NCBI RefSeq assembly: GCF_047302425.1
Contig: NZ_CP154855.1
Coordinates: forward strand, 620,001 to 684,000
Length of the DNA: 64,000 nucleotides
Direction of reading: 5' to 3'
Origin: Oceanitalea sp047302425
GTDB taxonomy: Bacteria; Actinomycetota; Actinomycetes; Actinomycetales; Actinomycetaceae
The position numbers and the translations under genes are program-made. Below, in pieces: positions 34,167-43,627 of the stretch (its first letter is position 1; each line of letters starts with the position of its first letter). A model generated the notes under the pieces. It did not search any database and had not been told where the DNA came from. It saw only the letters and a list, made by a program, of their open reading frames with translations.

Positions 34167-35453
34167 ATGGACGAGGACGAGGCAGTCGAGCGCACGCGTG
34201 CCGCGGACCCCGGGGCCGGCGCGGAGCCGGACGGCGAGCGGCTGGCCGCGCTCACCGGCGAGCGGCGCGCGGACGAGCTCGCCGCGCGGCGTTCCCGCCC
34301 GCGCTGGGCGGCGGTGGCCGCCGTTGCGGCCGGTGCGCTGCTCGTCGGTGGCGGTGCGGGGTTCGGGATCGGCAGGACGTCCGAGACGCCCCCCGGTGAC
34401 CAGACCGCCGTCGCCTCCTGGGCGCCGGCGACCGAGCCGGAGGTGGCCACCGGGGGCGCGGCCGACGAGCCCGCGCAGAGCATGTCGGCCGCCGAGTCGT
34501 CGGTTCCCGGTTACGGCGGGCAGCGCACGACCTTCACCGCCGAGGGCCTCAGCGACGCGGGTGGCAGCGCCCCCGCCTGGGCCTACGACGGCGCGAGCGT
34601 CTTCACCGAGGAGTCCGCCCTGCGCGTGGCCGAGGTGCTCGGCGTCGAGGGCGAGCCGAGGCTCGAGGCCGGGTGGGCCGTCGGGTCGGCGGACGGCAGC
34701 GGCCCGACCCTCAGCATCGGGCCGGACGCTGCCGTCAGCGTCTTCTTCACCGACCCCGCGCTCCACGAGCTCCTCGAGGACGTCGCCCCCGTCGAGCCGC
34801 TCGACGACGGCGCCGCGGAGGATGGGGGAGGCGTGGCGGCCGTCGAGCCCCAGCCCGCGACCGAGCCCACCGCCGTCGCACCCGGCGGTGCGGCCCCGGA
34901 GGGCCCGGCCGGAGTTCTCTACGAGACGCTGGCCGCCCTGGGGGTGGACCCCGAGTCGGCCGAGTACACCGAGCAGGAGCTCTGGGCGGGGGGCCGGGTG
35001 GCGAGCGTCGTCGCCCACCAGCTGGCCGGCGGCACGCGCACCGGGTACAGCTGGAGCGCCGAGGTCGTCGACGGCGAGGTCATGTCCTTCCACGGGCCGC
35101 TCGCGCCGCTCGTGGAGCTCGGTGAGTACGACGTCGTCAGCCCGGCCGAGGCCGTCGAACGGCTCGGCGACCCGCGCTTCGGGGGCAGCCCGGTGTGGCT
35201 CGACGACGTCGTCACCCTGCCGGTGCCCGAGCCCGGCGGACGCAGCTGGGACGACCCGCCGCCCCCGGCGCCCGCACCCGGGGCGGCGGTCCCGTGGCCG
35301 GTGACCGAGGTGACGATCGTCAGCGCCGAGCCCGCCCTCACCACGCACGACGCAGGCGGCGGCACCCTCCTGCTCCCGGCCTACGAGCTGAGCGACGCCC
35401 AGGGGCAGACCTGGAGCGTCGTCGCCGTGGCCGACCACGAGCTGGCGTTCTAG
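34167..35453 (+). CDS. Membrane-anchored protein of unknown function, possible partner of ECF sigma factor
   Basis: I do not recognise a named family. The protein has 428 residues: an acidic cytoplasmic N-terminus of about 50 residues, one transmembrane helix (AAVAAVAAGALLVGGGAGFGI, about 50-71), then a large outer part rich in Ala, Gly and Pro with two similar stretches (ALRVAEVLGVEGEPRL; EYDVVSPAEAVERLGDPRF). The layout, short inner part plus one helix, fits an anti-sigma factor, and the shared promoter-like sequence links it to the sigma gene at 33058. This is inference. ATG 34167 has GGAGG upstream. Confidence 0.7.
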   Translation: MDEDEAVERTRAADPGAGAEPDGERLAALTGERRADELAARRSRPRWAAVAAVAAGALLVGGGAGFGIGRTSETPPGDQTAVASWAPATEPEVATGGAADEPAQSMSAAESSVPGYGGQRTTFTAEGLSDAGGSAPAWAYDGASVFTEESALRVAEVLGVEGEPRLEAGWAVGSADGSGPTLSIGPDAAVSVFFTDPALHELLEDVAPVEPLDDGAAEDGGGVAAVEPQPATEPTAVAPGGAAPEGPAGVLYETLAALGVDPESAEYTEQELWAGGRVASVVAHQLAGGTRTGYSWSAEVVDGEVMSFHGPLAPLVELGEYDVVSPAEAVERLGDPRFGGSPVWLDDVVTLPVPEPGGRSWDDPPPPAPAPGAAVPWPVTEVTIVSAEPALTTHDAGGGTLLLPAYELSDAQGQTWSVVAVADHELAF

Positions 35454-35468
35454 GACGCCACCGCAGGA

Positions 35469-35506
35469 CGCCGTCCCGGCGGGTTGGAGGGCCCGCCGGG
35501 ACGGCG
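35469..35506. terminator. Bidirectional terminator between membrane-protein gene and GNAT gene
   Basis: CGCCGTCCCGGCGGG (35469-35483) pairs perfectly with 35492-35506 over 15 bp with an 8-nt loop. It sits between two convergent genes. Confidence 0.78.
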
Positions 35507-35510
35507 CCAG

Positions 35511-35804
35511 TCAGGCGAGCGGCTCGTCGACGAGGTCGGCGTACTCCGGGTGCGCGTCGACCCACCCGGCCATGAACGAGCACTGCGGGAGCACGCGCAG
35601 GCCCTCCGTGCGGGCCGCGTCGAGCGCCGCGCGCGCCAGCGCGGATCCCACGCCCTGCCCCTCCGCGGCGGGCTCGACCACCGTGTGCGTGAGGACGACG
35701 ACGTCACCGTCACGCTCGTAGACGGCGACACCGAGCAGCTCGCCGTCCGCCGTCGCCTCGTACCGGTGCCGGCTCGGTACGTCCCTCACCTCGATCTCGG
35801 CCAT
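35511..35804 (-). CDS. Small GNAT-type N-acetyltransferase
   Basis: This protein has 97 residues and belongs to the short YjdJ/NATD1-like group of GNAT proteins. The acetyl-CoA-binding loop is at VEPAAEGQGVGSALARAAL (about residues 43-61), and the C-terminal WVDAHPEYADLV is typical of the subgroup. Such proteins are about half the size of full GNAT enzymes, and their substrate is unknown. It diverges from ppdK. Confidence 0.83.
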   Translation of the reverse strand: MAEIEVRDVPSRHRYEATADGELLGVAVYERDGDVVVLTHTVVEPAAEGQGVGSALARAALDAARTEGLRVLPQCSFMAGWVDAHPEYADLVDEPLA

Positions 35805-35935
35805 GGCTCAGCGTGGCACGGGCCTGCGGCGGGCCGCACGCCGGGGCCGCAAGGCCCGGGTGGAGCCCGCGGCGCGTCGCTACAGTGAGAACACGTCCGC
35901 GGTGCCGGGGACCGCGGGGACCACCGGAGGCGACG

Positions 35936-38644
35936 ATGCCGAAGTACGTATACCGCTTCAGCGAGGGCGGGATGGACCAGAAGGACCTGCTCGGTGGCAA
36001 GGGGGCGAACCTCGCCGAGATGAGCCGGCTGGGCCTGCCGGTACCGCCGGGCTTCACCATCACGACCGAGGCGTGCCGCGCCTACATGCGCGACGGCCAC
36101 GTGCCGCCGGACCTGCGGGTGGAGGTGACGCTCGCACTGCGGCAGGTCGAGGACACCCTCGGGCGCAGCCTCGGGGACTTCCACGAGCCGCTCCTCGTCT
36201 CGGTCCGCTCCGGCGCGAAGTTCTCCATGCCCGGGATGATGGAGACCGTCCTCAACGTCGGCCTCAACGACGCCTCCGTCCAGGGACTCACGGCCGTCAC
36301 CGGGGACGAGCGTTTCGCCTGGGACTCCTACCGCCGCCTCCTGCAGATGTTCGGCAAGACGGTCCTCGACATCGACGGCGAGCTCTTCTCCGCCGCGCTC
36401 GAGGACCTCAAGACCGAGCGCGGCGTCAAGGACGACACCGAGCTCTCCGCCGAGGACCTGCGCGGCCTCGTGGCCACGTACAAGGACATCGTCCGCGAGC
36501 AGTCCGGGGCCGACTTCCCCCAGCACCCGCGCCAGCAGCTCGACATGGCGGTCGAGGCGGTGCTGCGCTCGTGGAACACCGACCGCGCCGTCCTCTACCG
36601 CCGCCAGGAGGGCATCCCCAACGACCTCGGCACGGCCGTCAACGTCCAGGCGATGGTCTTCGGGAACCTCGGCTCCACGTCCGGCACCGGCGTGTGCTTC
36701 ACCCGCGACCCCTCGACCGGCCACTCCGGCGTCTACGGGGACTACCTGCCCAACGCGCAGGGCGAGGACGTCGTCGCCGGCATCCGCAACACCGTGCCGC
36801 TCGCCGAGCTCGAGACCCTCGACCCCACCTCCTACGCCGAGCTGCGCCAGGCGATGCGGCGCCTGGAGACCCACTACCGCGACCTGTGCGACATCGAGTT
36901 CACCATCGAGGACGGCAAGCTCTGGCTGCTCCAGACCCGGGTGGGCAAGCGCACCGCCGCGGCGGCCTTCCGGGTGGCCACCCAGCTCGTCGACGAGGAC
37001 CTCATCACGATGGACGAGGCCATCTCCCGCGTTACCGGGGCGCAGCTCGGCAAGCTGCTCTTCCCGCAGTTCGACACCGAGGCGGACACCGAGCTCCTCA
37101 CCACCGGGATGGCCGCCTCGCCGGGCGCCGCGGTGGGGGAGATCGTCTTCGACAACGCCCAGGCCGTCGAGCGCAGCGAGGCGGGCGCGCCCGTCATCCT
37201 CGTGCGGCGGGAGACGAACCCCGACGACCTCCAGGGCATGATGGTCGCCGCCGGGATCCTCACCGCCCGCGGCGGCAAGACCTCCCACGCCGCCGTCGTC
37301 GCGCGGGGGATGGGGACCTGCGCCGTCGTCGGGGCCGACGAGCTCGACGTCGACGCCGCCCGCCGCGAGCTGCGCGTCAACGGCAGGACCCTGCACGCGG
37401 GGGACACCATCGCCATCGACGGCACGTCGGGGCAGGTGTTCCTCGGCGAGGTGCCCGTCGTCGACTCGCCCGTCATGACCTACATCGCCGAGGGCCTGGA
37501 CGTCGGACGGGCCGCCGCCCCGGACGAGGAGACCCGCGAGCTCGTCGAGGCGGTCCACCGCGTCCTCAGCCACGCCGACGACGCCCGCACCCTGCGCGTG
37601 CGGGCCAACGCGGACACCGCCGAGGACGCCCGCAACGCCCGCGAGCGCGGGGCAGAAGGTATCGGCCTGTGCCGTACCGAGCACATGTTCCTCGGCGAGC
37701 GGCGCGAGCTCGTGGAGCGCCTCATCCTCGCCGCCGACGACGCCGAGCGCGAGGAGGCGCTCGCGGCCCTGCTCGAGCCGCAGCGGGCGGACTTCGTCGA
37801 GATCCTGCGCGCGATGGACGGCCTGCCGACGACGATCCGCCTCATCGACCCGCCGCTCCACGAGTTCCTCCCCGACCTCACCGAGCTGTCGGTCGAGGTG
37901 GCGCTCGCGGCCGAGCGGGGCCAGGTGGACGAGCGCCGGGAACGGCTCCTCGCGGCCGTGCGGCGGATGCACGAGTCGAACCCGATGCTCGGGCTGCGGG
38001 GCGTGCGCCTCGGCCTCGTCGTCCCCGGTCTCTTCGCGCTCCAGGTGCGCGCGATCGCGCAGGCGACGGCCCAGCTGCGCGGTGAGGGGCTGGACCCGCG
38101 GCCGGAGATCATGGTCCCGCTCGTCGGCTCGGTGCGGGAGCTGCAGCTCGTGCGCCAGGAGGCCGAGCGGGTGCTCGCCGAGGAGGGCCGGGCCGCCGAG
38201 ATGCTCCTCGACCTGCCCATCGGCTGCATGATCGAGCTGCCCCGCGCCGCCCTCACCGCCCACCGCATCGCCGAGCAGGCCGACTTCTTCTCCTTCGGCA
38301 CCAACGACCTCACCCAGACGACGTGGGGCTTCTCCCGCGACGACGTCGAGGCCGCCTTCTTCTCCCGCTACCTCGCCAACGGGGTGCTGCGCATCTCCCC
38401 TTTCGAGACGATCGACGGCGAGGGCGTGGGACCGCTCGTACGCGCCGGCGTCGCGGGCGGCCGGGCGACCAAGCCGCGCATGCACATCGGGGTGTGCGGC
38501 GAGCACGGCGGCGACCCCGAGTCCATCCACTTCTTCCACGACGCCGGGCTCGACTACGTCTCGTGCTCGCCCTACCGGGTGCCCGTGGCGCGGCTCGAGG
38601 CGGGGCGTGCGGCCGTCATGGCGGGGGACGACGCGACCGCGTGA
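35936..38644 (+). CDS. ppdK: Pyruvate, phosphate dikinase
   Basis: PPDK has 902 residues here, slightly above the usual ~880. It interconverts pyruvate, ATP and phosphate with PEP, AMP and pyrophosphate. The N-terminal ATP-grasp part starts with GGKGANLAEM, the swivelling domain has the phosphorylated His451 in GGKTSHAAVVARG, and the C-terminal PEP/pyruvate barrel ends with FGTNDLTQTTWG and GVCGEHGGDP. GGAGG precedes ATG 35936 and a -10-like TACAGT lies at 35881. It could supply PEP for gluconeogenesis when the cell uses propionate or lactate. It converges on the DadA-like gene 13 nt away. Confidence 0.95.
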   Translation: MPKYVYRFSEGGMDQKDLLGGKGANLAEMSRLGLPVPPGFTITTEACRAYMRDGHVPPDLRVEVTLALRQVEDTLGRSLGDFHEPLLVSVRSGAKFSMPGMMETVLNVGLNDASVQGLTAVTGDERFAWDSYRRLLQMFGKTVLDIDGELFSAALEDLKTERGVKDDTELSAEDLRGLVATYKDIVREQSGADFPQHPRQQLDMAVEAVLRSWNTDRAVLYRRQEGIPNDLGTAVNVQAMVFGNLGSTSGTGVCFTRDPSTGHSGVYGDYLPNAQGEDVVAGIRNTVPLAELETLDPTSYAELRQAMRRLETHYRDLCDIEFTIEDGKLWLLQTRVGKRTAAAAFRVATQLVDEDLITMDEAISRVTGAQLGKLLFPQFDTEADTELLTTGMAASPGAAVGEIVFDNAQAVERSEAGAPVILVRRETNPDDLQGMMVAAGILTARGGKTSHAAVVARGMGTCAVVGADELDVDAARRELRVNGRTLHAGDTIAIDGTSGQVFLGEVPVVDSPVMTYIAEGLDVGRAAAPDEETRELVEAVHRVLSHADDARTLRVRANADTAEDARNARERGAEGIGLCRTEHMFLGERRELVERLILAADDAEREEALAALLEPQRADFVEILRAMDGLPTTIRLIDPPLHEFLPDLTELSVEVALAAERGQVDERRERLLAAVRRMHESNPMLGLRGVRLGLVVPGLFALQVRAIAQATAQLRGEGLDPRPEIMVPLVGSVRELQLVRQEAERVLAEEGRAAEMLLDLPIGCMIELPRAALTAHRIAEQADFFSFGTNDLTQTTWGFSRDDVEAAFFSRYLANGVLRISPFETIDGEGVGPLVRAGVAGGRATKPRMHIGVCGEHGGDPESIHFFHDAGLDYVSCSPYRVPVARLEAGRAAVMAGDDATA

Positions 38645-38657
38645 GCGTCCGGCTCCC

Positions 38658-39881
38658 TCAGCGCAGCGGGTCGAAGGGGGCGATGGCCGGGTGCGTCTCG
38701 CCGGTGGCGATGCGCTCGGCGAGCAGCCGCCCGGTGACGGGGCCGAGGACCATGCCCCACATGCCGTGGCCCCCGGCGACGTAGACGCCCGGCGCTCGCG
38801 TCGCCCCGACGAGCGGCAGGCCGTCGGGCGTCACCGGGCGGGAGCCGACCCACTCGTCCTGGCGGTCCTCCAGGTCCACGCCGGTGAGGAGCCGACGTGC
38901 GTGCCGGACGATCGCCGCGATCCGCCCGGGCTGGAACGGCTCGTCCGGGCCCCGGAACTCCATCGTCCCCGCGATGCGGAACCGCCCCTGGTAGGGCGTG
39001 CACGCGAGGCGGGCGTGGGGCAGGTACACCGGGTGGCGCGCCGGCTGGTCCGTCGCGACGGTGAAGGAGTACCCGCGGCCCGCCTGGACCGCGACCCGCA
39101 CGCCGAGCGGGCGGGCCAGCCGGGGGAGCCACGCGCCGGTGGCGACGACGACGACGTCCGCGCTGGTGCGCTCGCCCGTCGCCAGCGCGACCACGGGCTT
39201 GCGGGTCGAGCTGACGCCGGTGACCTCGACGCCGGAGCGGACGTGGGCGCCGCGCTCGACGACGGCGCGGCCGAGTGCCTCGACGTACGGGCCCGGCTCG
39301 AGGAAGCGCTGACCGTCGAGCCGGAACGCCACCCGGACGGCGTCGGACAGCTGCGGGGCCAGCTCCCGCGGGTCCGTCAGCCGCTCGAAGGGGACGTCCT
39401 GCCCGTGGCGCACGGCGCCCGCCACCTCGCCCTGGAAGGTCCTCGACTGCGCCTCGTCCTCGAAGCCGACGACGAAGGGCCCCGGGCGCGTCCACGAGTC
39501 GACGCCCCCGAGGCCGAGCTCGTCGAAGGCCTCGAGGGCGAGCTTGTCGACCGGTGTCAGCGCGGCCATGGTCCGGTCCCAGGCTCGCGGCGTCGCGTGC
39601 CCGAGGAAGCGGGCGAGGAAGGACCACAGCCCTGGCTCGACGCGGAAGGGGACGTGCAGCGCCGCGTCCGGGTCCAGCAGCGCCCGGGGGCCGTAGGACC
39701 ACAGGCTCGGGTGCGCGAGCGGGATCGCCTTGCCCGGGGTCAGCCAGCCGGCGTTGCCCCACGAGGACCCGGCGGCGACGCCGGTGCGGTCCAGGACGGT
39801 GACCTCGTACCCGCGCTCCTGCAGGTGCCACGCCGTCGACAGCCCGACGATGCCAGCCCCGATGACGATGGCGGTGCCCAT
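38658..39881 (-). CDS. D-amino acid dehydrogenase-like FAD-dependent oxidoreductase
   Basis: This DadA-like flavoprotein has 407 residues. The FAD-binding motif GAGIVGLSTAWHL (about residues 7-19) opens the protein; the C-terminal FAD segment is VTPDGLPLVGATRAPGVYVA with its ends removed, then GHGMWGMVLGP. DadA oxidises D-amino acids to 2-oxo acids and passes electrons to the membrane. The substrate here is not certain; other DAO-family amine oxidases look similar. ATG 39881 has GGGGAAG upstream. It diverges from the propionate operon. Confidence 0.82.
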   Translation of the reverse strand: MGTAIVIGAGIVGLSTAWHLQERGYEVTVLDRTGVAAGSSWGNAGWLTPGKAIPLAHPSLWSYGPRALLDPDAALHVPFRVEPGLWSFLARFLGHATPRAWDRTMAALTPVDKLALEAFDELGLGGVDSWTRPGPFVVGFEDEAQSRTFQGEVAGAVRHGQDVPFERLTDPRELAPQLSDAVRVAFRLDGQRFLEPGPYVEALGRAVVERGAHVRSGVEVTGVSSTRKPVVALATGERTSADVVVVATGAWLPRLARPLGVRVAVQAGRGYSFTVATDQPARHPVYLPHARLACTPYQGRFRIAGTMEFRGPDEPFQPGRIAAIVRHARRLLTGVDLEDRQDEWVGSRPVTPDGLPLVGATRAPGVYVAGGHGMWGMVLGPVTGRLLAERIATGETHPAIAPFDPLR

Positions 39882-39948
39882 GCTTCCCCCTGTGCGACCC
39901 GGGCCGGTCACCCCGGCCACGCGAACGCTGTCGAGCGTACTGAACGAC

Positions 39949-39970
39949 CGACATCCCCGCGGCGATGTCG
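39949..39970. promoter_or_regulatory. Inverted repeat upstream of prpDBC
   Basis: CGACATC (39949-39955) and GATGTCG (39964-39970) are perfect 7-bp arms around an 8-nt centre, 55 nt before prpD and in the divergent region with the DadA-like gene. This is a candidate operator for a propionate regulator, which is not encoded nearby. Confidence 0.4.
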
Positions 39971-40025
39971 AGACGAGGCCGGGCGCTCGGGAGAGGATGG
40001 GGGCACCGCTCAACGAGGAGAGTCG

Positions 40026-41555
40026 ATGACCGACCTGATCACCCACGACGTGCGCGTCCACCCCAGCGCGGCGCAGCTCCCGCGCGAGGAGCAGCTCGCC
40101 TGGCGCATCGCGGAGGTCGCCACCGAGCGCGTGCCCGTCCCCGACGACGTCGCGGAGATGGTCGCCAACCGCCTCGTGGACAACATGGCCGTGGCGACGG
40201 CGTCACTCACCCGGGCACCGGTCGTCGCCGCCCGCGCGCAGGCACGCGCCCACCCCTACCGGCCGGGTGCCACGGTCGCGGGCCTGGACCGCGATGAGCG
40301 GGTGAGCCCGGAGTGGGCTGCCTGGGCCAACGGCGTCGCCGTGCGTGAGCTGGACTTCCACGACACCTTCCTCGCCGCCGACTACTCCCACCCCGCCGAC
40401 ACGATCGCCCCGCTCCTCGCCGTCGCCCAGCACCTCGCCCGCCGGCGCGGGCTCACCGGCGCCGACCTCGTGCGCGCCGTCGCCACCGCCTACGAGGTCC
40501 AGGTCGACCTCGTACGGGCCATCAGCCTCCACGCGCACAAGATCGACCACGTCGCCCACCTCGGCCCGGCGGTCGCCGCCGGCCTCGGGTCGCTGCTGAG
40601 CCTCGACACCGAGACCGTCTTCCACGCCGTCGGGCAGGCGCTGCACACGACGACGGCCACCCGGCAGTCCCGCAAGGGCGAGATCTCCACGTGGAAGGCC
40701 TACGCCCCCGCCTTCGCGGGCAAGGTCGCGGTCGAGGCCGTCGACCGGGCGATGCGCGGCCAGACCTCGCCCGCGCCGGTCTACGAGGGGGAGGACGGCG
40801 TCATCGCCTGGCTCCTCGACGGGCCCGACGCGCACTACGAGGTGCCGCTGCCGGCGCCCGGAGCACCCCGGCGCGCCATCCTCGACACCTACACCAAGGA
40901 GCACTCCGCGGAGTACCAGGCGCAGGCGCTCATCGACCTCGCTCGCCGCCTCCACCGCGAGCGGCCCGAGCTCGGGGACCCGGACGTCGTCGAGTCGATC
41001 GTCATCCACACCTCCCACCACACCCACCACGTCATCGGCTCCGGCGCGAACGACCCGCAGAAGTACGACCCCGCCGCCTCCCGGGAGACGCTCGACCACT
41101 CGATCCCCTACATCGTGGCGGTCGCGCTGCAGGACGGCGGCTGGCACCACGTCGCCTCCTACCTGCCCGAGCGTGCCTCCCGCCCGGACACCGTGGCACT
41201 GTGGCGCAGCATCACGACCGCCGAGGACCCGGAGTGGACCCGCCGGTACCACGCCACCGACCCCGCCGAGAAGGCCTTCGGCGGTCGGCTCGAGATCACC
41301 CTGCGCGACGGCTCGCGAGTGGTCGAGGAGATCGCCGTCGCCGACGCCCACCCCCTCGGTGCTCGGCCCTTCCGCCGCGAGCAGTACCTCGCGAAGTTCC
41401 GCACGCTCGCCGAGGACGTCCTGGAGCCCGCCGAGACCGAGCGCTTCCTCGGGCTCGCCCAGCGCCTGCCCGAGCTCGGCGCGGACGAGCTCGGCGGGCT
41501 CACGGTCACCGCTCCCGCGGCCGCCGCCGTCACCGCCCCGGAGGGGATCTTCTGA
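40026..41555 (+). CDS. prpD: 2-methylcitrate dehydratase PrpD
   Basis: This MmgE/PrpD family protein has 509 residues and dehydrates 2-methylcitrate in the methylcitrate cycle that burns propionyl-CoA. Family segments include VRELDFHDTFLAADYSHPAD without its last residues, the HKIDHVAHLGPAVAAGLGS region, and KGEISTWKAYAPAFAGK. It has a GAGGAG ribosome binding site before ATG 40026. Its stop shares a base with the prpB start (TGATG). Order prpD-prpB-prpC is common in actinobacteria. Confidence 0.94.
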   Translation: MTDLITHDVRVHPSAAQLPREEQLAWRIAEVATERVPVPDDVAEMVANRLVDNMAVATASLTRAPVVAARAQARAHPYRPGATVAGLDRDERVSPEWAAWANGVAVRELDFHDTFLAADYSHPADTIAPLLAVAQHLARRRGLTGADLVRAVATAYEVQVDLVRAISLHAHKIDHVAHLGPAVAAGLGSLLSLDTETVFHAVGQALHTTTATRQSRKGEISTWKAYAPAFAGKVAVEAVDRAMRGQTSPAPVYEGEDGVIAWLLDGPDAHYEVPLPAPGAPRRAILDTYTKEHSAEYQAQALIDLARRLHRERPELGDPDVVESIVIHTSHHTHHVIGSGANDPQKYDPAASRETLDHSIPYIVAVALQDGGWHHVASYLPERASRPDTVALWRSITTAEDPEWTRRYHATDPAEKAFGGRLEITLRDGSRVVEEIAVADAHPLGARPFRREQYLAKFRTLAEDVLEPAETERFLGLAQRLPELGADELGGLTVTAPAAAAVTAPEGIF

Positions 41556-42448
41556 TGCTCCACGCCCCCACCCCGGCCCACGAGAAGCGTGCCGCCCTGC
41601 GGGAGCGGCTCGCCGGCCCGGACCTGCTCCAGCTGCCCGGCGCCTTCAACCCGCTCTCCGCGCGGCTCATCGAGGAGCGCGGCTTCGACGGCGTCTACGT
41701 CTCCGGGGCGGTCATCTCCGCCGACCTCGGGCTGCCCGACATCGGGCTCACGACGCTGAGCGAGGTCGCCGAGCGCAGCCGGCAGATCGCGCGGGTCACC
41801 GAGCTGCCCGCCCTCGTCGACGCCGACACCGGGTTCGGGGAGCCGATGAACGTCGCCCGCACCGTCCAGGTGCTCGAGGACGCCGGCGTGGCCGGCCTGC
41901 ACATCGAGGACCAGGTCAACCCCAAGCGCTGCGGCCACCTCGACGGCAAGCAGGTCGTCGAGGAGACGACGGCGCTGCGCCGCATCCGCGCCGCCGTCGA
42001 CGCCCGCCGCGACCCGGGCCTCCTCGTCATGGCCCGCACCGACATCCGCGCGATCGAGGGCCTGGACGCGGCCGTCGACCGGGCCCGGGCGCTCGCCGAC
42101 GCCGGTGCCGACGCGATCTTCCCCGAGGCCATGCGGACCCTGGAGGAGTTCGAGGCGGTCGCCTCCGCCGTCGACGTCCCCGTGCTCGCGAACATGACCG
42201 AGTTCGGCAAGTCCGAGCTCTTCACCACCGCCCAGCTCGCCGCGACGGGCGTGCGGATGGTCATCTACCCCGTCTCCCTGCTCCGGCTCGCCATGGGCGC
42301 CGCCGAGCGGGGCCTCGACACCCTGCGCCGCGACGGCTCGCTGCGCGAGGAGCTCGGCACCATGCAGACCCGCGCGCGGCTCTACGAGCTGCTCGACTAC
42401 CCGTCCTACGCCCACTTCGACGAGGACGTCTACAACTTCCGCCTCTGA
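41555..42448 (+). CDS. prpB: Methylisocitrate lyase
   Basis: PrpB, 297 residues, cleaves 2-methylisocitrate to pyruvate and succinate. It belongs to the isocitrate lyase/PEP mutase superfamily: the metal-binding region VDADTGFGEP (about residues 89-98) and the active-site motif KRCGH with Cys126 are present. The family's QLPGAFNPLSARLIEERGF start region is also present. It overlaps prpD by one base and precedes prpC by 21 nt. Confidence 0.95.
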   Translation: MLHAPTPAHEKRAALRERLAGPDLLQLPGAFNPLSARLIEERGFDGVYVSGAVISADLGLPDIGLTTLSEVAERSRQIARVTELPALVDADTGFGEPMNVARTVQVLEDAGVAGLHIEDQVNPKRCGHLDGKQVVEETTALRRIRAAVDARRDPGLLVMARTDIRAIEGLDAAVDRARALADAGADAIFPEAMRTLEEFEAVASAVDVPVLANMTEFGKSELFTTAQLAATGVRMVIYPVSLLRLAMGAAERGLDTLRRDGSLREELGTMQTRARLYELLDYPSYAHFDEDVYNFRL

Positions 42449-42469
42449 CACCGCCGCGAAGGAGCGAGC

Positions 42470-43582
42470 ATGAGCGAGGAGATCCGCAAGGGCCTGGTGG
42501 GCGTCGTCGCCGACACCACCGCCATCTCCAAGGTGAACCCGGAGAGCAACTCCCTGCTCTACCGCGGCTACCCGGTCCAGGAGCTGGCCGAGCACTGCAC
42601 CTTCGAGGAGGTGGCCCACCTCCTGTGGCACGGCGAGCTGCCCACCGAGCTCGAGCGGGCCGCCTTCGAGGGGGAGGGACGCGCGCAGCGGGCGCTGGCG
42701 GACCGGGTCCGGGCCGCCGTCGACCTCGTCCCGACGACGGCGCACCCGATGGACGTCCTGCGCACCGCCGTCAGCGTCATCGGCGCCGCCGACCGGCACG
42801 CCGAGGACCGGCGCACCGACGTCGGCAAGGCCGTGGGCCTGCTCAGCCAGATCCCCGCCGTCGTCGCCTACGACCAGCGCCGGCGGCGCGGGCAGGAACT
42901 CGTCGAGCCGCGCGCCGACCTCGGCTTCATCGAGAACTTCCTCCACATGACCTTCGGGGAGGTGCCCGACCCCGTCGTCGTCGACGCCTTCCGGGTCTCC
43001 CTCATCCTCTACGCCGAGCACTCCTTCAACGCCTCGACCTTCACCGCCCGGGTCATCACCTCGACCGGCGCGGACCTGTACTCCGCCGTCGTCGGTGCGA
43101 TCGGGGCGCTCAAGGGGCCGCTGCACGGCGGGGCCAACGAGGCCGTCATGGCGGTCCTCGAGGAGATCGGCGACGCCTCGCGCGTGGACGCCTGGCTCGA
43201 CGAGGCCCTCGCCGCCAGGCGCAAGGTCATGGGCTTCGGCCACCGGGTCTACAAGCGCGGCGACTCCCGGGTGCCGACGATGAAGGCCGCCCTGGACCGG
43301 CTCGTCGAGCACACCGGCCGGCAGGACCTCATGCGGCTCTACGACGCCCTCGAGGCCGCGATGGTCGAGCGCACCGGCATCCGGCCCAACCTCGACTACC
43401 CCTCCGGGCCCGCCTACCACCTCATGGGCTTCGACACCGCGACCTTCACGCCGCTGTTCGTCGCCGCGCGGGTGACGGGCTGGGCCGCGCACATCATCGA
43501 GCAGGCCGCCGACAACGCCCTCATCCGCCCCCTGTCCGCCTACAGCGGCCCCGAGGAGCGACACGTGGGACGCCGCACCTGA
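42470..43582 (+). CDS. prpC: 2-methylcitrate synthase
   Basis: PrpC, 370 residues, is a citrate-synthase family enzyme joining propionyl-CoA and oxaloacetate. Catalytic landmarks are HGGANEAVM (about residues 223-231), MGFGHRVYKRGDSRV (about 254-268) and the later RPNLDYPSG. The short length and linkage to prpD and prpB favour methylcitrate synthase over the TCA citrate synthase. Oxaloacetate formation by a tartrate-type dehydratase elsewhere is not evidence of a link. It ends 45 nt before the large FAD/Fe-S gene. Confidence 0.93.
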   Translation: MSEEIRKGLVGVVADTTAISKVNPESNSLLYRGYPVQELAEHCTFEEVAHLLWHGELPTELERAAFEGEGRAQRALADRVRAAVDLVPTTAHPMDVLRTAVSVIGAADRHAEDRRTDVGKAVGLLSQIPAVVAYDQRRRRGQELVEPRADLGFIENFLHMTFGEVPDPVVVDAFRVSLILYAEHSFNASTFTARVITSTGADLYSAVVGAIGALKGPLHGGANEAVMAVLEEIGDASRVDAWLDEALAARRKVMGFGHRVYKRGDSRVPTMKAALDRLVEHTGRQDLMRLYDALEAAMVERTGIRPNLDYPSGPAYHLMGFDTATFTPLFVAARVTGWAAHIIEQAADNALIRPLSAYSGPEERHVGRRT

Positions 43583-43627
43583 CGGACGGTCCCGCCCCCG
43601 CGCCGGCCCAGGTGGCAGGATCGGAGG

